Source: a bacterium
GTDB taxonomy: Bacteria > Myxococcota_A > UBA9160 > UBA6930
Direction: 5' to 3'
Assembly (NCBI GenBank): GCA_024228115.1
Contig: JAAETT010000581.1
Location: 1-34,691, forward strand
Length of the DNA stretch: 34,691 bases
This document shows, in pieces, positions 8,663 through 17,410 of this stretch. Both the position numbers and the translations under genes were made by a program. Within the stretch, counting starts at the first letter, position 1. The number at the start of each line of letters is the position of its first letter. The notes under the pieces are model-generated. The model made no database searches. It was given only the letters and a program-made list of their open reading frames with translations, and was not told the origin of the DNA.

Positions 8663-9193
8663 TCAACCCTTCTTCCGGTTCCGCCTGGGTGGCGGCATGG
8701 GCGGGCTCGTCCAGGGCGGCATGTCGCCCATGTTCACATCTTTGGGCCAACCTGGCCCGGGCACGGCCGTGAGTTTGCTCGCGTCGAGGGGAACGCCCTT
8801 GGCGTCCACCGCAATGAGCCCTGCCACTTCCCGGCCTGTTCCGCGTTCCCGGAACTTCGCCGGCACGTTCGCCTCGCCAAAGACCCACTTGTCGCCCCAC
8901 AGACGCATTGCCGTCAAGACGAGCCAGAGATCGCGGCCCTTCTGGGTGAGCTCGTATTCGAACCGTTGGCCCGGCTCGTCGAGGCGCTCCTTCGTGAACA
9001 CTCCGTTTTCCACGAGCCTGGAGAGGCGGTTGGCCAGAATGTTCTTCGCGATTCCCAGATTCGACTCGAAGTGATGGAAGCGGGTCGCGCCAAGAAAAGC
9101 GTCGCGCACGATCAGCAGCGTCCACCAATCGCCCAACTGATCGAGCGTCTGGGCCACGCCGCAATTGATGTGATCGAAACGTTTTCTGGACAC
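8663..9193 (-). CDS. HxlR-family transcriptional regulator
   Basis: A winged-helix regulator of about 176 residues. It has the family features: an early cysteine followed by a helix (NCGVAQTLDQLGDWWTLLIV), FLGATRFHHFES, the recognition region IAKNILANRLSRLVENGVF, and YELTQKGRDL in the wing. HxlR proteins act as dimers and often sense electrophiles or redox change through the N-terminal cysteine. A C-terminal tail of about 60 residues with a proline-rich end (WTSPPMPPPRRNRKK) goes beyond the usual 110-130 residues. The GTG at 9193 is chosen because GAGAGG lies 9 bases upstream and the HTH starts soon after. It is first in the strand run leading to the P450, 117 bases ahead of the flavoprotein gene. 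Confidence 0.85.
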   Translation of the reverse strand: MSRKRFDHINCGVAQTLDQLGDWWTLLIVRDAFLGATRFHHFESNLGIAKNILANRLSRLVENGVFTKERLDEPGQRFEYELTQKGRDLWLVLTAMRLWGDKWVFGEANVPAKFRERGTGREVAGLIAVDAKGVPLDASKLTAVPGPGWPKDVNMGDMPPWTSPPMPPPRRNRKKG

Positions 9194-9215
9194 CGGGTGC
9201 GCCTCTCGAATACCA

Positions 9216-9237
9216 GTTGCGTCACGCAACCTATATA
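9216..9237 (-). promoter_or_regulatory. Candidate promoter and operator of the HxlR gene
   Basis: On the minus strand a TATATA box (9237-9232) is followed after one base by the perfect palindrome GTTGCG-TGA-CGCAAC (9230-9216). The palindrome covers the likely transcription start, 22 bases before the GTG. That layout fits autorepression by the HxlR dimer. No convincing -35 element was identified. Confidence 0.5.
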
Positions 9238-9256
9238 GTGGCACACACGAGGTCAA

Positions 9257-9717
9257 ATTCCTTCCACCGGGCTCCGCGCATGAGGGGCTCGTCCGTGGCG
9301 CGACTCGTCACAGCGTCGACCGAACGGCTCCGAGCCGAGCACCGATCTGCCTCGGACCCACACAGGCCATCCGTTCACGCTTCCGTCGCTGACAGCTGGT
9401 CACGGTTCGCGTAGCCATTGCCATACTTCCCCTGGAAGCACCCGTACCGTTCAATCCGACCGACCCGCGAATCGGTTCGTCGCGGATTCACCGTCCCAAC
9501 CACCGCAGCGGACGGTCGTCCTTCTCGGTCAACAGATTCCGAGACAAACTGAACGGTGTTGCGCCTAGCACGCCCGAGAACCGGATCGGCACATCCGGTT
9601 TCTGCTCTACCCGAACAGCCTTCTCCCGATCCGGCGGGTGGGTGGCGGCTGCGGATCTGGGGGAGAGCGCAAGTGGGAGACCGAGGACGTGTAGGCCTTC
9701 GAACTGTAGGACTTCCC
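9257..9717. other. Intergenic stretch between divergent units
   Basis: About 460 bases between the HxlR promoter region and the sortase-target start. Frames on both strands lack domains and ribosome binding sites. The promoter of the sortase pair should lie here but no clear -35/-10 was found. Confidence 0.5.
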
Positions 9718-11820
9718 ATGATGGGCCTGCTCGGGGTGATGCTGCTGCTCGCCTCGTCGAGCGCTGCCCAGGATCTCGGGGCCACGATGAAGCCCGGCGA
9801 TGCGAAAGCGGGCACCTTGCTGCTTCGCACCGCGAAGGGTCTCAGCCCGGCTCCGACCGTCCATACCGATGTGCAGATCGAGGTCACGGGCATGATCGCT
9901 CGGACCACGGTCCAGCAACGTTTCCACAATCCGGGCGAGGAGTGGATCGAAGGCATCTACGTCTTCCCCCTGCCCGAACGTGCGGCGGTCGACACCCTGG
10001 CTCTGGTGGTCGGAGGCCGTTTGATCGTCGGCGAGATCCAGACCCGGGAGGAAGCGCGGGCAACCTACGAGAAAGCGAAAACCGAGGGGCGCAAGGCCTC
10101 CCTGCTGGAGCAGGAGCGCCCCAATCTCTTCACGACTTCGGTTGCTGGCATCGGCCCCGGAGAGGAGGTCCGGATCGGGATCGAGTATCAGCAGGATCTG
10201 CGATACGACCAGGGCCGCTTTGCGTTGCGCTTTCCGATGGTCGTCGGGCCACGCTCCATCCCGGGCTCCGCGCAAGTCGGCAGCGTCCGGGGAAACGGCT
10301 GGGCCGTCGGCACGAGTGCCGTGCCCGACGCGGCGCGCATCACCCCGCCCGTCGTGCCGCCCGGGAGCGGAAGCATGGATGCAAAGCTCAACCCGGTTCG
10401 CATCCGGGTCGAGCTCGATGCGGGAATGGAATTGGCGCGGATCCACAGCCCGTCTCACGGAGTTCGTGTCCGAAGCCTCGAAGGCACGCGTCATCTGGTA
10501 GAGCTCGCGGAACCGAGCGTGCCGGCCGATTCGGATTTCGTGTTGAACTGGCGGCCCGCACCGGTGGATGCACCGGTGGCCGCGATCTTCCACGAGGAGA
10601 AGGAAGGCGAGCACTACGCCCTGTTGATGATCATGCCGCCCGATCCGCAGCAAGGCAGCGACGAGAGCGTTCCGCGGGAGACGATCTTCGTGATCGACAC
10701 TTCCGGCTCGATGCATGGTGAATCGATGGAGCAGGCAAAGGGCGCTCTGCGTCTCGCGCTGGCACGGCTCCAGCCAGCGGATCGCTTCAACGTGATTGCC
10801 TTCGCAGACACCGCGAGGAAGCTCTTCCCCCGAGCGGACTACGCGCAGCCCACCCAGATCGACGCTGCCCGCTCGTGGGTCGACGGGCTCGCCGCCGAAG
10901 GAGGGACCGAGATGCTGACGGCCCTGCAGGCCGCGCTCGATCCCGCCGAGGAAGCTTCGCGCATACGACAGGTCATCTTCATCACGGATGGGGCCATCGG
11001 AGACGAAGCAAGGCTCTTCTCGGAGATCCGCAAGGGCCTCGGCCGCTCTCGTCTCTTCACCGTCGGAATCGGCTCGGCTCCGAATGCTCACTTCATGGCC
11101 CGGGCCGCCGAACTGGGGCGGGGAACGTCCACGCTCATCGGACAGCTGCACGAAGTGCAGACGAAGATGGCGGAGCTCTTCTCGAAGCTCGAAAGCCCCG
11201 TCCTCTACGATATCGAGGTGGGCTTCGGGGTTCGCCCGGTCGAAAACTGGCCGGAGCGGGTTCCCGATCTCTATCTCGGCGAGCCGATCGTCATCGTAGC
11301 CCGCCTGCCCGAACTCTCCGGTAGTTGGACCACCAAGGGCCGCCGCGATGGTGAGCCCTGGCAGGTGGAGCTCGCTCTCGAAGAGGGGCAACAGCACGCG
11401 GGTATCTCGCGGCTCTGGGCACGTCGGAAGATCGCTTCACTGACGGGTTCGCTCTACGACGGTGCCGATCCGAAGGCCGTGCGAAACGAGATCGTTGCGC
11501 TGGGCCTGCGACACCACCTGGTGACGCGGCATACCAGCCTGGTCGCAGTGGACGTCACGCCTACCGTGCCGGCCGGTGTCGCGCCCGATGCGCGCGCGCT
11601 CCCGACGAACCTGCCGAAGGGCTGGAGCTACGAGCACGTCTTCGGAGAGTTGCGCTCTCGCCAGCAGAATCGTCCCCCGCCGCCGAACGATGTGCTGCGG
11701 TTGACCCGGAACACTCAGCATCTGCCCCAGGGCGGCACCCCTGCTGCGTTGCTGGTGTGGATCGGTGTGGCCTGTCTGCTCACCGGGGCATGGCTCGCGC
11801 TTACACGTCGCGCGGCATGA
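9718..11820 (+). CDS. Sortase target protein with VIT and VWA domains (marine proteobacterial type)
   Basis: A 700-residue exported protein. The signal peptide MMGLLGVMLLLASSSAAQ is followed by a VIT (inter-alpha-trypsin) domain at about 20-150 with VQQRFHNPGEEWIEGIYVFPLP, then a VWA domain at about 310-490 with a full metal site: D327-x-S329-x-S331, T397 and D424. The C-terminus is a sorting-type signal: LPQGGT from residue 669, a hydrophobic helix and RRAA. This is the architecture of the single sortase substrate found beside class GN sortases in Gram-negative bacteria. The motif LPQGG departs from LPXTG. ATG 9718 is chosen because AGGA lies 7 bases upstream and the signal peptide starts there. 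It overlaps the sortase start by 4 bases. A cell-surface adhesive or binding role is inferred. Confidence 0.9.
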   Translation: MMGLLGVMLLLASSSAAQDLGATMKPGDAKAGTLLLRTAKGLSPAPTVHTDVQIEVTGMIARTTVQQRFHNPGEEWIEGIYVFPLPERAAVDTLALVVGGRLIVGEIQTREEARATYEKAKTEGRKASLLEQERPNLFTTSVAGIGPGEEVRIGIEYQQDLRYDQGRFALRFPMVVGPRSIPGSAQVGSVRGNGWAVGTSAVPDAARITPPVVPPGSGSMDAKLNPVRIRVELDAGMELARIHSPSHGVRVRSLEGTRHLVELAEPSVPADSDFVLNWRPAPVDAPVAAIFHEEKEGEHYALLMIMPPDPQQGSDESVPRETIFVIDTSGSMHGESMEQAKGALRLALARLQPADRFNVIAFADTARKLFPRADYAQPTQIDAARSWVDGLAAEGGTEMLTALQAALDPAEEASRIRQVIFITDGAIGDEARLFSEIRKGLGRSRLFTVGIGSAPNAHFMARAAELGRGTSTLIGQLHEVQTKMAELFSKLESPVLYDIEVGFGVRPVENWPERVPDLYLGEPIVIVARLPELSGSWTTKGRRDGEPWQVELALEEGQQHAGISRLWARRKIASLTGSLYDGADPKAVRNEIVALGLRHHLVTRHTSLVAVDVTPTVPAGVAPDARALPTNLPKGWSYEHVFGELRSRQQNRPPPPNDVLRLTRNTQHLPQGGTPAALLVWIGVACLLTGAWLALTRRAA

Positions 11821-12608
11821 ACAGGAAGTACGGGGCTCTCGCGCTCGTCGCGGTGGGTTGCGTCTGCCTCGCGCAGGCGGCATGGATCCCTTTCAAGGCC
11901 CGGCTGGCTCAACTCCTGTTGGCACACGCCTGGGAGCGCATCCAAGCGGAAGGCGTTGATGTTCGTCCTTGGCCATGGGCCGATACCCATCCCGTGGCAA
12001 AGCTCTCGGTGCCCCGCTTGGGGATCGAAAGAATGGTGTTGGCGGGTATAAGCGGGCGCACCCTGGCGTTCGGGCCCGGCCACTACGATGGCAGCGCGCA
12101 GCCCGGGACGGCAGACAATGTCGTCCTGGCCGGTCATCGGGATACCCACTTCGCCTTTCTTCGTGAGTTGGTGGCCGGCGACGAGATCCTTCTCGAGGCC
12201 AGCGGCGGCAGGCGTCAGCGCTTTCGCGTCGATGAGACCCGGGTGCTCCACGAGAGCCAGGCGTCGGTGATGGAGCCGACCGGGCGCGCCGAGTTGACCT
12301 TGATCACCTGCTTCCCATTCGATGCGGTGGTTCCAGGAGGCCCGCTGCGATACGTGGTTCGCGCGGTTCGGGCATCGCGCCCTCGTTCGACGGGGATCGG
12401 TTCGGCACCGATGAAGCAGAGACCGGCGGGTGGCGAGAGGGCCCCTCCATGGCCACCTCGAACCTCCCCTGACGGATCGCAGCGGACTGCGCCCGGCAGC
12501 CCGTCACCCGGAGGTCAGGCGGCGAATGCCCCCTGGAGATATTCGGCGATCTCCTGGAGAAGCTCCTTTCCCGCCGGCACGATCGGGCTCAGTTGGAAGA
12601 AGACATGA
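11817..12608 (+). CDS. Class GN sortase
   Basis: A membrane-anchored transpeptidase (263 residues as read). It has an N-terminal membrane segment (about 6-22), then the sortase barrel with catalytic H107 (LAGHRDTHF), C165 in TLITC and R178 in GGPLRYVVRAVR. It cleaves the LPXTG-like signal of its neighbour and transfers it to an acceptor; in Gram-negatives the acceptor is not well known. The start overlaps the target stop (ATGA), implying translational coupling. The normal family length ends near residue 187. Here the frame runs about 75 low-complexity residues further (rich in P, G, R and S) and overlaps the end of the convergent esterase gene by 94 bases, suggesting an ancestral stop was lost or shifted. 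Confidence 0.88.
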   Translation: MNRKYGALALVAVGCVCLAQAAWIPFKARLAQLLLAHAWERIQAEGVDVRPWPWADTHPVAKLSVPRLGIERMVLAGISGRTLAFGPGHYDGSAQPGTADNVVLAGHRDTHFAFLRELVAGDEILLEASGGRRQRFRVDETRVLHESQASVMEPTGRAELTLITCFPFDAVVPGGPLRYVVRAVRASRPRSTGIGSAPMKQRPAGGERAPPWPPRTSPDGSQRTAPGSPSPGGQAANAPWRYSAISWRSSFPAGTIGLSWKKT

Positions 12609-13465
12609 GGCATGCCTTCGTAGAGATGTCGCTCCACGCGGCCCCCCGCGGCTTCGAGGGCGTCGCCATATGCAGCGCCTTCGTCCCGTAGCGGGTCGAA
12701 TTCCGCGGTGACGAGCAATGCGGGAGGAAGCCCGGCGTGGGAGGCGGCCAGCAAGGGAGAGGCGTGGGGCTCCGTTCCGAGTTCCGGTGCATCTCCGAGG
12801 TAATGGCCGGTGAAGTAGTCCATCGATTCCTTCAAGAGGAAGGGCCCGGCGGCGTTCTCCAGCCTGGAAGGATGGAGATCGACGGAATCGAGCCGAAGAT
12901 CGACGGCCGGGTAGATGAGTACCTGGGCGCAGAGCGAGGGACCCTTCTCATCCCGGGCGCGAAGAGCGACGACCGCCGAAAGGTTGCCCCCGGCGCTGTC
13001 TCCCACGACGGCGATCCGCTGCGGGTCGCCACCGAACTCGCTCGCGTGCTCGCCCACCCAACACAACGCTGCAAAGGCATCGTCGCATGCCGCCGGGTAG
13101 CGATGCTCCGGCCCGCGGCGGTAGTCGACGGAGACGACCACCGCTCCCGCCCCGTTGGCGATCGCCCGGCACTCCTTGTCGTGGCTGTCCAGGTCGCCGA
13201 TCGTCCAGCCCCCGCCGTGGTAGAAGACGACCACTGGGAGCGACCCGTCCCCTTCCGGTCGGTAGCAGCGGATCGGAATTTCTCCCGCTGGCCCCGGGAT
13301 CTTGCGATCGTCCACCGAGGCGACGGCCTCGCCCGGGCCAAACAATCCGCCGAGCGCGAGATACCCCTCCCGCGCATCTTCAGGTGAGAGTTCGTGGGTC
13401 GGCTTGGCGTCCGGGTCCTGCGCCATGGCATCGACCAGGGCCTGGATCTCGGGAGCTAGCGGCAC
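12515..13465 (-). CDS. HSL-family alpha/beta-hydrolase esterase
   Basis: A 316-residue cytoplasmic carboxylesterase of the hormone-sensitive-lipase (bacterial family IV) type. The oxyanion motif HGGGW is at 83-87, the nucleophile S157 is in GDSAGG, the acid D257 is in AEFDPLRD and H287 is in GMPHVFF. Such enzymes cleave short- to medium-chain acyl esters. The start is GTG with GGAG upstream. It begins 46 bases after the kinase gene on the same strand and may share its transcript. No signal peptide is seen. Its 3' end overlaps the extended sortase frame. Confidence 0.9.
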   Translation of the reverse strand: MPLAPEIQALVDAMAQDPDAKPTHELSPEDAREGYLALGGLFGPGEAVASVDDRKIPGPAGEIPIRCYRPEGDGSLPVVVFYHGGGWTIGDLDSHDKECRAIANGAGAVVVSVDYRRGPEHRYPAACDDAFAALCWVGEHASEFGGDPQRIAVVGDSAGGNLSAVVALRARDEKGPSLCAQVLIYPAVDLRLDSVDLHPSRLENAAGPFLLKESMDYFTGHYLGDAPELGTEPHASPLLAASHAGLPPALLVTAEFDPLRDEGAAYGDALEAAGGRVERHLYEGMPHVFFQLSPIVPAGKELLQEIAEYLQGAFAA

Positions 13466-13511
13466 GGGTTCTCCTTCACGACCGGAATGGCGGCGAAGGG
13501 TAGACCAGGAA

Positions 13512-14996
13512 TCAGTCGCCGCGCTTCTCGTCGATCGGCGGGATCTTCGACAACCGGTAGGCCATGTAACGGATCACGCGAAGGGCCATGGCCGGATTGC
13601 AGGTGAGGAAACGCTCCAGCTCGGCGGCGTTCAGTACGCAGGCCCAGACTTCCCCGGCCGCTTTCATCGTGGCGGTACGTGGGATCGATGCCAAGGTGGC
13701 GACCTCGCCGAGAAAGCTGCCCTCTCGGGAAACCCGCGTCAGTTCCTTGCCGTTGCGGCTCACCACCACTGATCCCTGGAGGAGCAGCAGGGCGTAGTAG
13801 GATTTCTCGCCCTCGGCGCACATCACTTCGCCGTCTCCGAACTTCACAAAGTAACCGCGGAAGCCGCGACGCCGACAGATCGAGATGAGCAGAGGGTCGA
13901 CGAGTCGTTCGATCAGTCCGTCGATGTCGGAATCCGAGACATTCGAGCGGTGAGCGGCTGCAAGCGTATCCGCACCCCAATCGGCTCCGTTGCCCTTGGC
14001 CTGAACGCGGGCGAGCACTTCGGCCACGCTGCCGGGCCGCAGGGCCGGATCCAGGTGGAGGAGGCTCATGATCACCTCTTCCAGCTCCGGCGACAGGTTG
14101 AGCCGGAATTCGGAGAGCGGTGGAAGACCGTAGATGGCGTTGCCGTCGTCCTCGCGGACGAGATCGCAGCGCTCCGCCAGGTTGAGGCCCGTGGCCATCG
14201 CCCAGGCCGTGGCACCGACGCTCCATAGGTCGGTACGCAGGTCGTAGCGATCGAAGCGTTCCTGGCGCTGCTCCGGCGCCTGGTAGCCACGGCTTCCCAC
14301 GCTGAACGGAAGCAGGCCGCGTTCGATTCGCGACGCCTGGGAGACACCGAAATCCGTCAGGACGTAGCCGCCGTTTCCATCGAGGAGCACGTTGGCCGGT
14401 TTGATGTCGAGGTGCAGGAGCGAAGCGCGGTGAGCGACATCCAACGCGGAGAGTAGATCTGCCAGCAAACGCCAGATGGCTTCTTCTTCTACGGCGCCCT
14501 GGAGCGGCATGACATCCCGCAGGCTGCCAGAGGGGAAGTTCTCCATCACCACGAACGCGGTGTCGCCCTCGAGGTTCCAATCGTAGACCTTCGGGATGCG
14601 GTCGTGTTCGAGGGCGAGCATGGCGGAGAGCTCGCGCTTCAAGAGTTCCGACGCCTTGCCGCGCCGGGAGCCGAGGATCTTCAGCGCCACGGATTCCGGA
14701 GGGCAATCATCCCTGCGTGGATCCCGGTCGAGGCAGCGCGCCAGGAAGACCGAACCGAACGCTCCGCGTCCGAGCTTGCGGTAGAGCTTGTATCGAAAGT
14801 GCCCGCGGAGTTCCGTGCCGAAACCGGGTGCCGCGGGAGCAGGTGATTCGACCGGCGGCGATCCTGGATCTGCCGGAAGCGATCCCGGATCTGCCGGGCC
14901 GGATTCAGGCGCTTCGCGTGCCGGTGCCTGCGCTCCAGGCGCACTCGAACTGCTGGCCAACTCGGTCGTGGCGTCGTCGGTGTGGGGGCGATCCAC
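13512..14996 (-). CDS. Ser/Thr protein kinase with C-terminal cyclic-nucleotide-binding domain
   Basis: A 494-residue soluble kinase. A Pro/Ala/Ser-rich N-terminal tail (about 12-58, with ADPGS repeats) precedes the kinase domain (about 66-330): glycine loop GRGAFGSV (76-83), K106, catalytic loop HLDIKPAN with D197 and N202, DFG at 215-217, and APE at 240-242. The usual HRD arginine is leucine (HLD, 195-197), making it a non-RD kinase that may not need activation-loop phosphorylation. A cAMP/cGMP-type domain follows (about 380-485), with the phosphate-binding cassette [10 protein letters not shown]...PRTATMKA retaining E431 and R440. Control by a cyclic nucleotide is inferred. The kinase-first order is the reverse of eukaryotic PKG. 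It is divergent from purC, 136 bases apart. Confidence 0.9.
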   Translation of the reverse strand: MDRPHTDDATTELASSSSAPGAQAPAREAPESGPADPGSLPADPGSPPVESPAPAAPGFGTELRGHFRYKLYRKLGRGAFGSVFLARCLDRDPRRDDCPPESVALKILGSRRGKASELLKRELSAMLALEHDRIPKVYDWNLEGDTAFVVMENFPSGSLRDVMPLQGAVEEEAIWRLLADLLSALDVAHRASLLHLDIKPANVLLDGNGGYVLTDFGVSQASRIERGLLPFSVGSRGYQAPEQRQERFDRYDLRTDLWSVGATAWAMATGLNLAERCDLVREDDGNAIYGLPPLSEFRLNLSPELEEVIMSLLHLDPALRPGSVAEVLARVQAKGNGADWGADTLAAAHRSNVSDSDIDGLIERLVDPLLISICRRRGFRGYFVKFGDGEVMCAEGEKSYYALLLLQGSVVVSRNGKELTRVSREGSFLGEVATLASIPRTATMKAAGEVWACVLNAAELERFLTCNPAMALRVIRYMAYRLSKIPPIDEKRGD

Positions 14997-15132
14997 CCCC
15001 TATGCAGCGGCCAAACCCGAAGCCGGCTTGAGTACGCCCGAAAGCCCTACAGGAGGCCTCAAACGCCGTTTCCTGGCCCCCTTGGCGGAGAGTCGATGGG
15101 CAAGGTATCAACGCTGCCAAGAAGGAGACCCC

Positions 15133-16098
15133 GTGCCCGTCGACATGCAGCTGCTCCGAGAACTCGCCGATCACACCCTGGAAGGCACCAACCTTCCCGA
15201 ACTTGGCCACCGCATCCAAGGCAAGGTGCGGGACAGCTACGTCGGTGAGAAGCAACGCACGATCGTGGTCACGGATCGAGTCAGCTGCTTCGACGTGGTC
15301 GTCGGTACACTTCCCCTGAAGGGCCAGGTGCTCAACCAGGCGGCCGCCTTCTGGTTCGAGAAAACCCGGGAGCTCGTGCCGAATCATCTGCTCTCGGTGC
15401 CAGATCCGTGCGTGTCCATCGTGAAGGAAGTCGAGATCCTGCCGGTCGAGTGGGTCTATCGCGGCTACCTCACCGGCGTTTCCTCGACGTCCATCTGGAC
15501 GGCCTACGAGAAGGGCGCCCGGGACTATTGCGGTCACCGCTTGCCCGACGGGATGCGCATGCACGAGCGGTTGGCGGAGCCCCTGCTCACGCCGACCACG
15601 AAGGCGGAACAGGGCGAGCATGACGAACTCACTTCGCGGGAGGAGATCCTTCGCCGCGGCGTCATCAGTGAGGAGTTGTACGACCGTGCCGCCGCCCTTG
15701 GCCATCGCTTGTTCGCCGCCGGGCAGGCCTGGGCAGCGAAGCAGGGGATGATCCTCGTCGATACCAAGTATGAGCTGGGCCTGGATGATCGTGGCGAATT
15801 GATCGTTGCCGATGAGATCCACACGCCCGATTCCTCACGCTATTGGTACGCCGACAGCTACGAGACGGCGCTCTCGGAAGGTTCGAACCCGAAATCTTTC
15901 GACAAGGAATACGTGCGGCGCTGGTTGGTCGAAGAGCGCGGCTACCGCGGCGAGGGGCCGATTCCCGAAATCCCGGTGGAAGTTCGTTGCGAGGCGGCGG
16001 CCCGCTACATCGAGGCGTACGAGGCCGTGACGGGCAGCACGTTCGAGCCGAACGCCGAACCGCCGGAGGCTCGTATTCGCCGGAACCTCGGAGTCTGA
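15133..16098 (+). CDS. purC: Phosphoribosylaminoimidazole-succinocarboxamide synthase
   Basis: SAICAR synthetase (321 residues) of purine biosynthesis: it joins CAIR and aspartate using ATP. Family segments include [65 protein letters not shown] and [13 protein letters not shown]. The length matches the long form (about 300 residues) rather than the 240-residue type. GTG 15133 is chosen because AAGGAG ends 5 bases upstream; the frame is open much further left but only as the antisense of the kinase gene. It heads a same-strand chain with MFS, GNAT and TetR genes, an unusual setting for a purine gene. Confidence 0.95.
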   Translation: MPVDMQLLRELADHTLEGTNLPELGHRIQGKVRDSYVGEKQRTIVVTDRVSCFDVVVGTLPLKGQVLNQAAAFWFEKTRELVPNHLLSVPDPCVSIVKEVEILPVEWVYRGYLTGVSSTSIWTAYEKGARDYCGHRLPDGMRMHERLAEPLLTPTTKAEQGEHDELTSREEILRRGVISEELYDRAAALGHRLFAAGQAWAAKQGMILVDTKYELGLDDRGELIVADEIHTPDSSRYWYADSYETALSEGSNPKSFDKEYVRRWLVEERGYRGEGPIPEIPVEVRCEAAARYIEAYEAVTGSTFEPNAEPPEARIRRNLGV

Positions 16099-16099
16099 T

Positions 16100-17407
16100 C
16101 TGCTGCCCGATTCCGAACCCGGTTCGGCGCCGGAGATCCGCCCCGCCTACGCGAACTACGTACTCGGCCTCCTCTTCCTGGCCTACGTCGTCAACTTCGT
16201 CGACCGCCAGATCCTGTCCATCCTGCTGGAGCCGATCAAGCAGGAATTCGGGGTTTCGGATACTGCGATGGGGTTCCTTACCGGCACCGCCTTCGCGATC
16301 TTCTACGCCGCGGCTGGCATCCCCATCGCGCGTTGGGCCGATGGCTGGGTTCGGCGCAGCATCATCGCGCTGGGTCTGGCGGCATGGAGTGGCTTCACGG
16401 CCGCCTCTGGGTTGGCTCGCAACTTCACCCAGATGGCATTGGCGCGCATTGGTGTTGGCGTAGGAGAAGCGGCGCTTTCACCTCCGGCGCACTCGCTACT
16501 GGCCGACTACTTCCCGCCGGAGCGCCGGGCGACCGCGATGGGCATCTATTCGATGGGCATCCACGTTGGCATCCTGGTCGGGTTGGTTCTTGGTGGGATG
16601 CTCGAGGATGCATACGGCTGGCGGAAGGCTTTTTTCGTGGTTGGCCTGCCGGGCCTCGCCCTGGCTCTGGTCGTGCGGTTGACGGTGCGTGAGCCCGTCC
16701 GAGGCGGGATGGAGAGGGAGTCCAGGCCGTCGGTCGGCTCAGAAGTTCCCAGCGCGGGCGAGGTCTTGCGCTACCTGTGGGCGCGGAAATCATTCCGGCA
16801 TCTGGCCTTCGCCACGGGGCTCACCGCTTTCGGAGGCTATGCCTTTGCCGTCTGGGGGCCGACCTTTCTGCGCCGCGTCCACGACATGGGCGGCGCCGAG
16901 GCCGGCCGCAGCCTGGGGATCGCGATTGGTGTTTCCGGCGCGATCGGTTCGGTGCTGGCGGGTGTCATTGCCGATCGGCTCGGGCACCGTAGCGTGAAGT
17001 GGTATCTCCGCGTGCCCGCGCTTGCCGCCATTGGGCCGCTGCCCTTCCTTCTCTTCTTCTACTTTGAAGGCGATCCGGATGTCGCCTTGATGGCGCTCTT
17101 CCCCGGACTCATGTTGGCCGCGATGTACCAGGGCCCTGTCTTCTCGTTGGTGCAGACAATGGCCCCGTTGCGCATGCGCTCGGTGGCTTCAGCGATCCTG
17201 ATCTTCATCATCAACATGATCGGCCTGGCACTCGGCCCGCAAGCTGTCGGAGTGTTGAATGACACCGTCTTCGCCAGCCACGGCGACGAGGCGATTCGCT
17301 ACTCGATGGCCTGGGTCGGCGTAGTAATGAGTGTGTGGGCCTGCATCCATTTCCTGCTTGCCGCGCGGTATCTTCCCGAGGATCTGCGCGCTGGCCAGGA
17401 GGCGTAG
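16100..17407 (+). CDS. MFS transporter (spinster-like), apparent CTG start
   Basis: A major-facilitator permease of about 435 residues with 12 predicted membrane segments. It shows the MFS loop pattern after helix 2 (GIPIARWADGWVRR), RIGVGVGEAALSPPAHSLLADYFPPERRATAMGIYSMG around helices 4-5, and a charged central loop. The substrate is unknown. The first ATG in frame (16268) would delete helix 1, which is clearly encoded upstream (YVLGLLFLAYVVNFVDRQIL). No ATG, GTG or TTG exists between the upstream stop and 16268, so CTG at 16100 (or 16103) is the best start, with GGAG at 16090-16093. It begins 1 base after the purC stop, implying coupling. Confidence 0.85.
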   Translation: MLPDSEPGSAPEIRPAYANYVLGLLFLAYVVNFVDRQILSILLEPIKQEFGVSDTAMGFLTGTAFAIFYAAAGIPIARWADGWVRRSIIALGLAAWSGFTAASGLARNFTQMALARIGVGVGEAALSPPAHSLLADYFPPERRATAMGIYSMGIHVGILVGLVLGGMLEDAYGWRKAFFVVGLPGLALALVVRLTVREPVRGGMERESRPSVGSEVPSAGEVLRYLWARKSFRHLAFATGLTAFGGYAFAVWGPTFLRRVHDMGGAEAGRSLGIAIGVSGAIGSVLAGVIADRLGHRSVKWYLRVPALAAIGPLPFLLFFYFEGDPDVALMALFPGLMLAAMYQGPVFSLVQTMAPLRMRSVASAILIFIINMIGLALGPQAVGVLNDTVFASHGDEAIRYSMAWVGVVMSVWACIHFLLAARYLPEDLRAGQEA

Positions 17408-17410
17408 CTG
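17397..17410 (+). promoter_or_regulatory. Consensus Shine-Dalgarno with CTG start codon
   Basis: AGGAGG at 17397-17402, then five bases including the MFS stop TAG (17405-17407), then CTG at 17408. A perfect ribosome binding site at ideal distance supports CTG as the real start of the GNAT gene. Confidence 0.6.

Noticed and set aside
7661-9238. Plus-strand frame of 525 codons
   Set aside because: Antisense of the flavoprotein and HxlR genes, both with full motifs; a mirror product of high GC.
9607-11397. Minus-strand frame of 596 codons
   Set aside because: Antisense of the sortase target gene, which has clear VIT and VWA motifs.
2734-12608. Hybrid kinase as part of the sortase system
   Set aside because: Some class GN sortase loci carry regulators, but this kinase is 5 kb away with unrelated units between.
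14905-15822. Minus-strand frame of 305 codons opposite purC
   Set aside because: Mirror of purC; no domain and no ribosome binding site.
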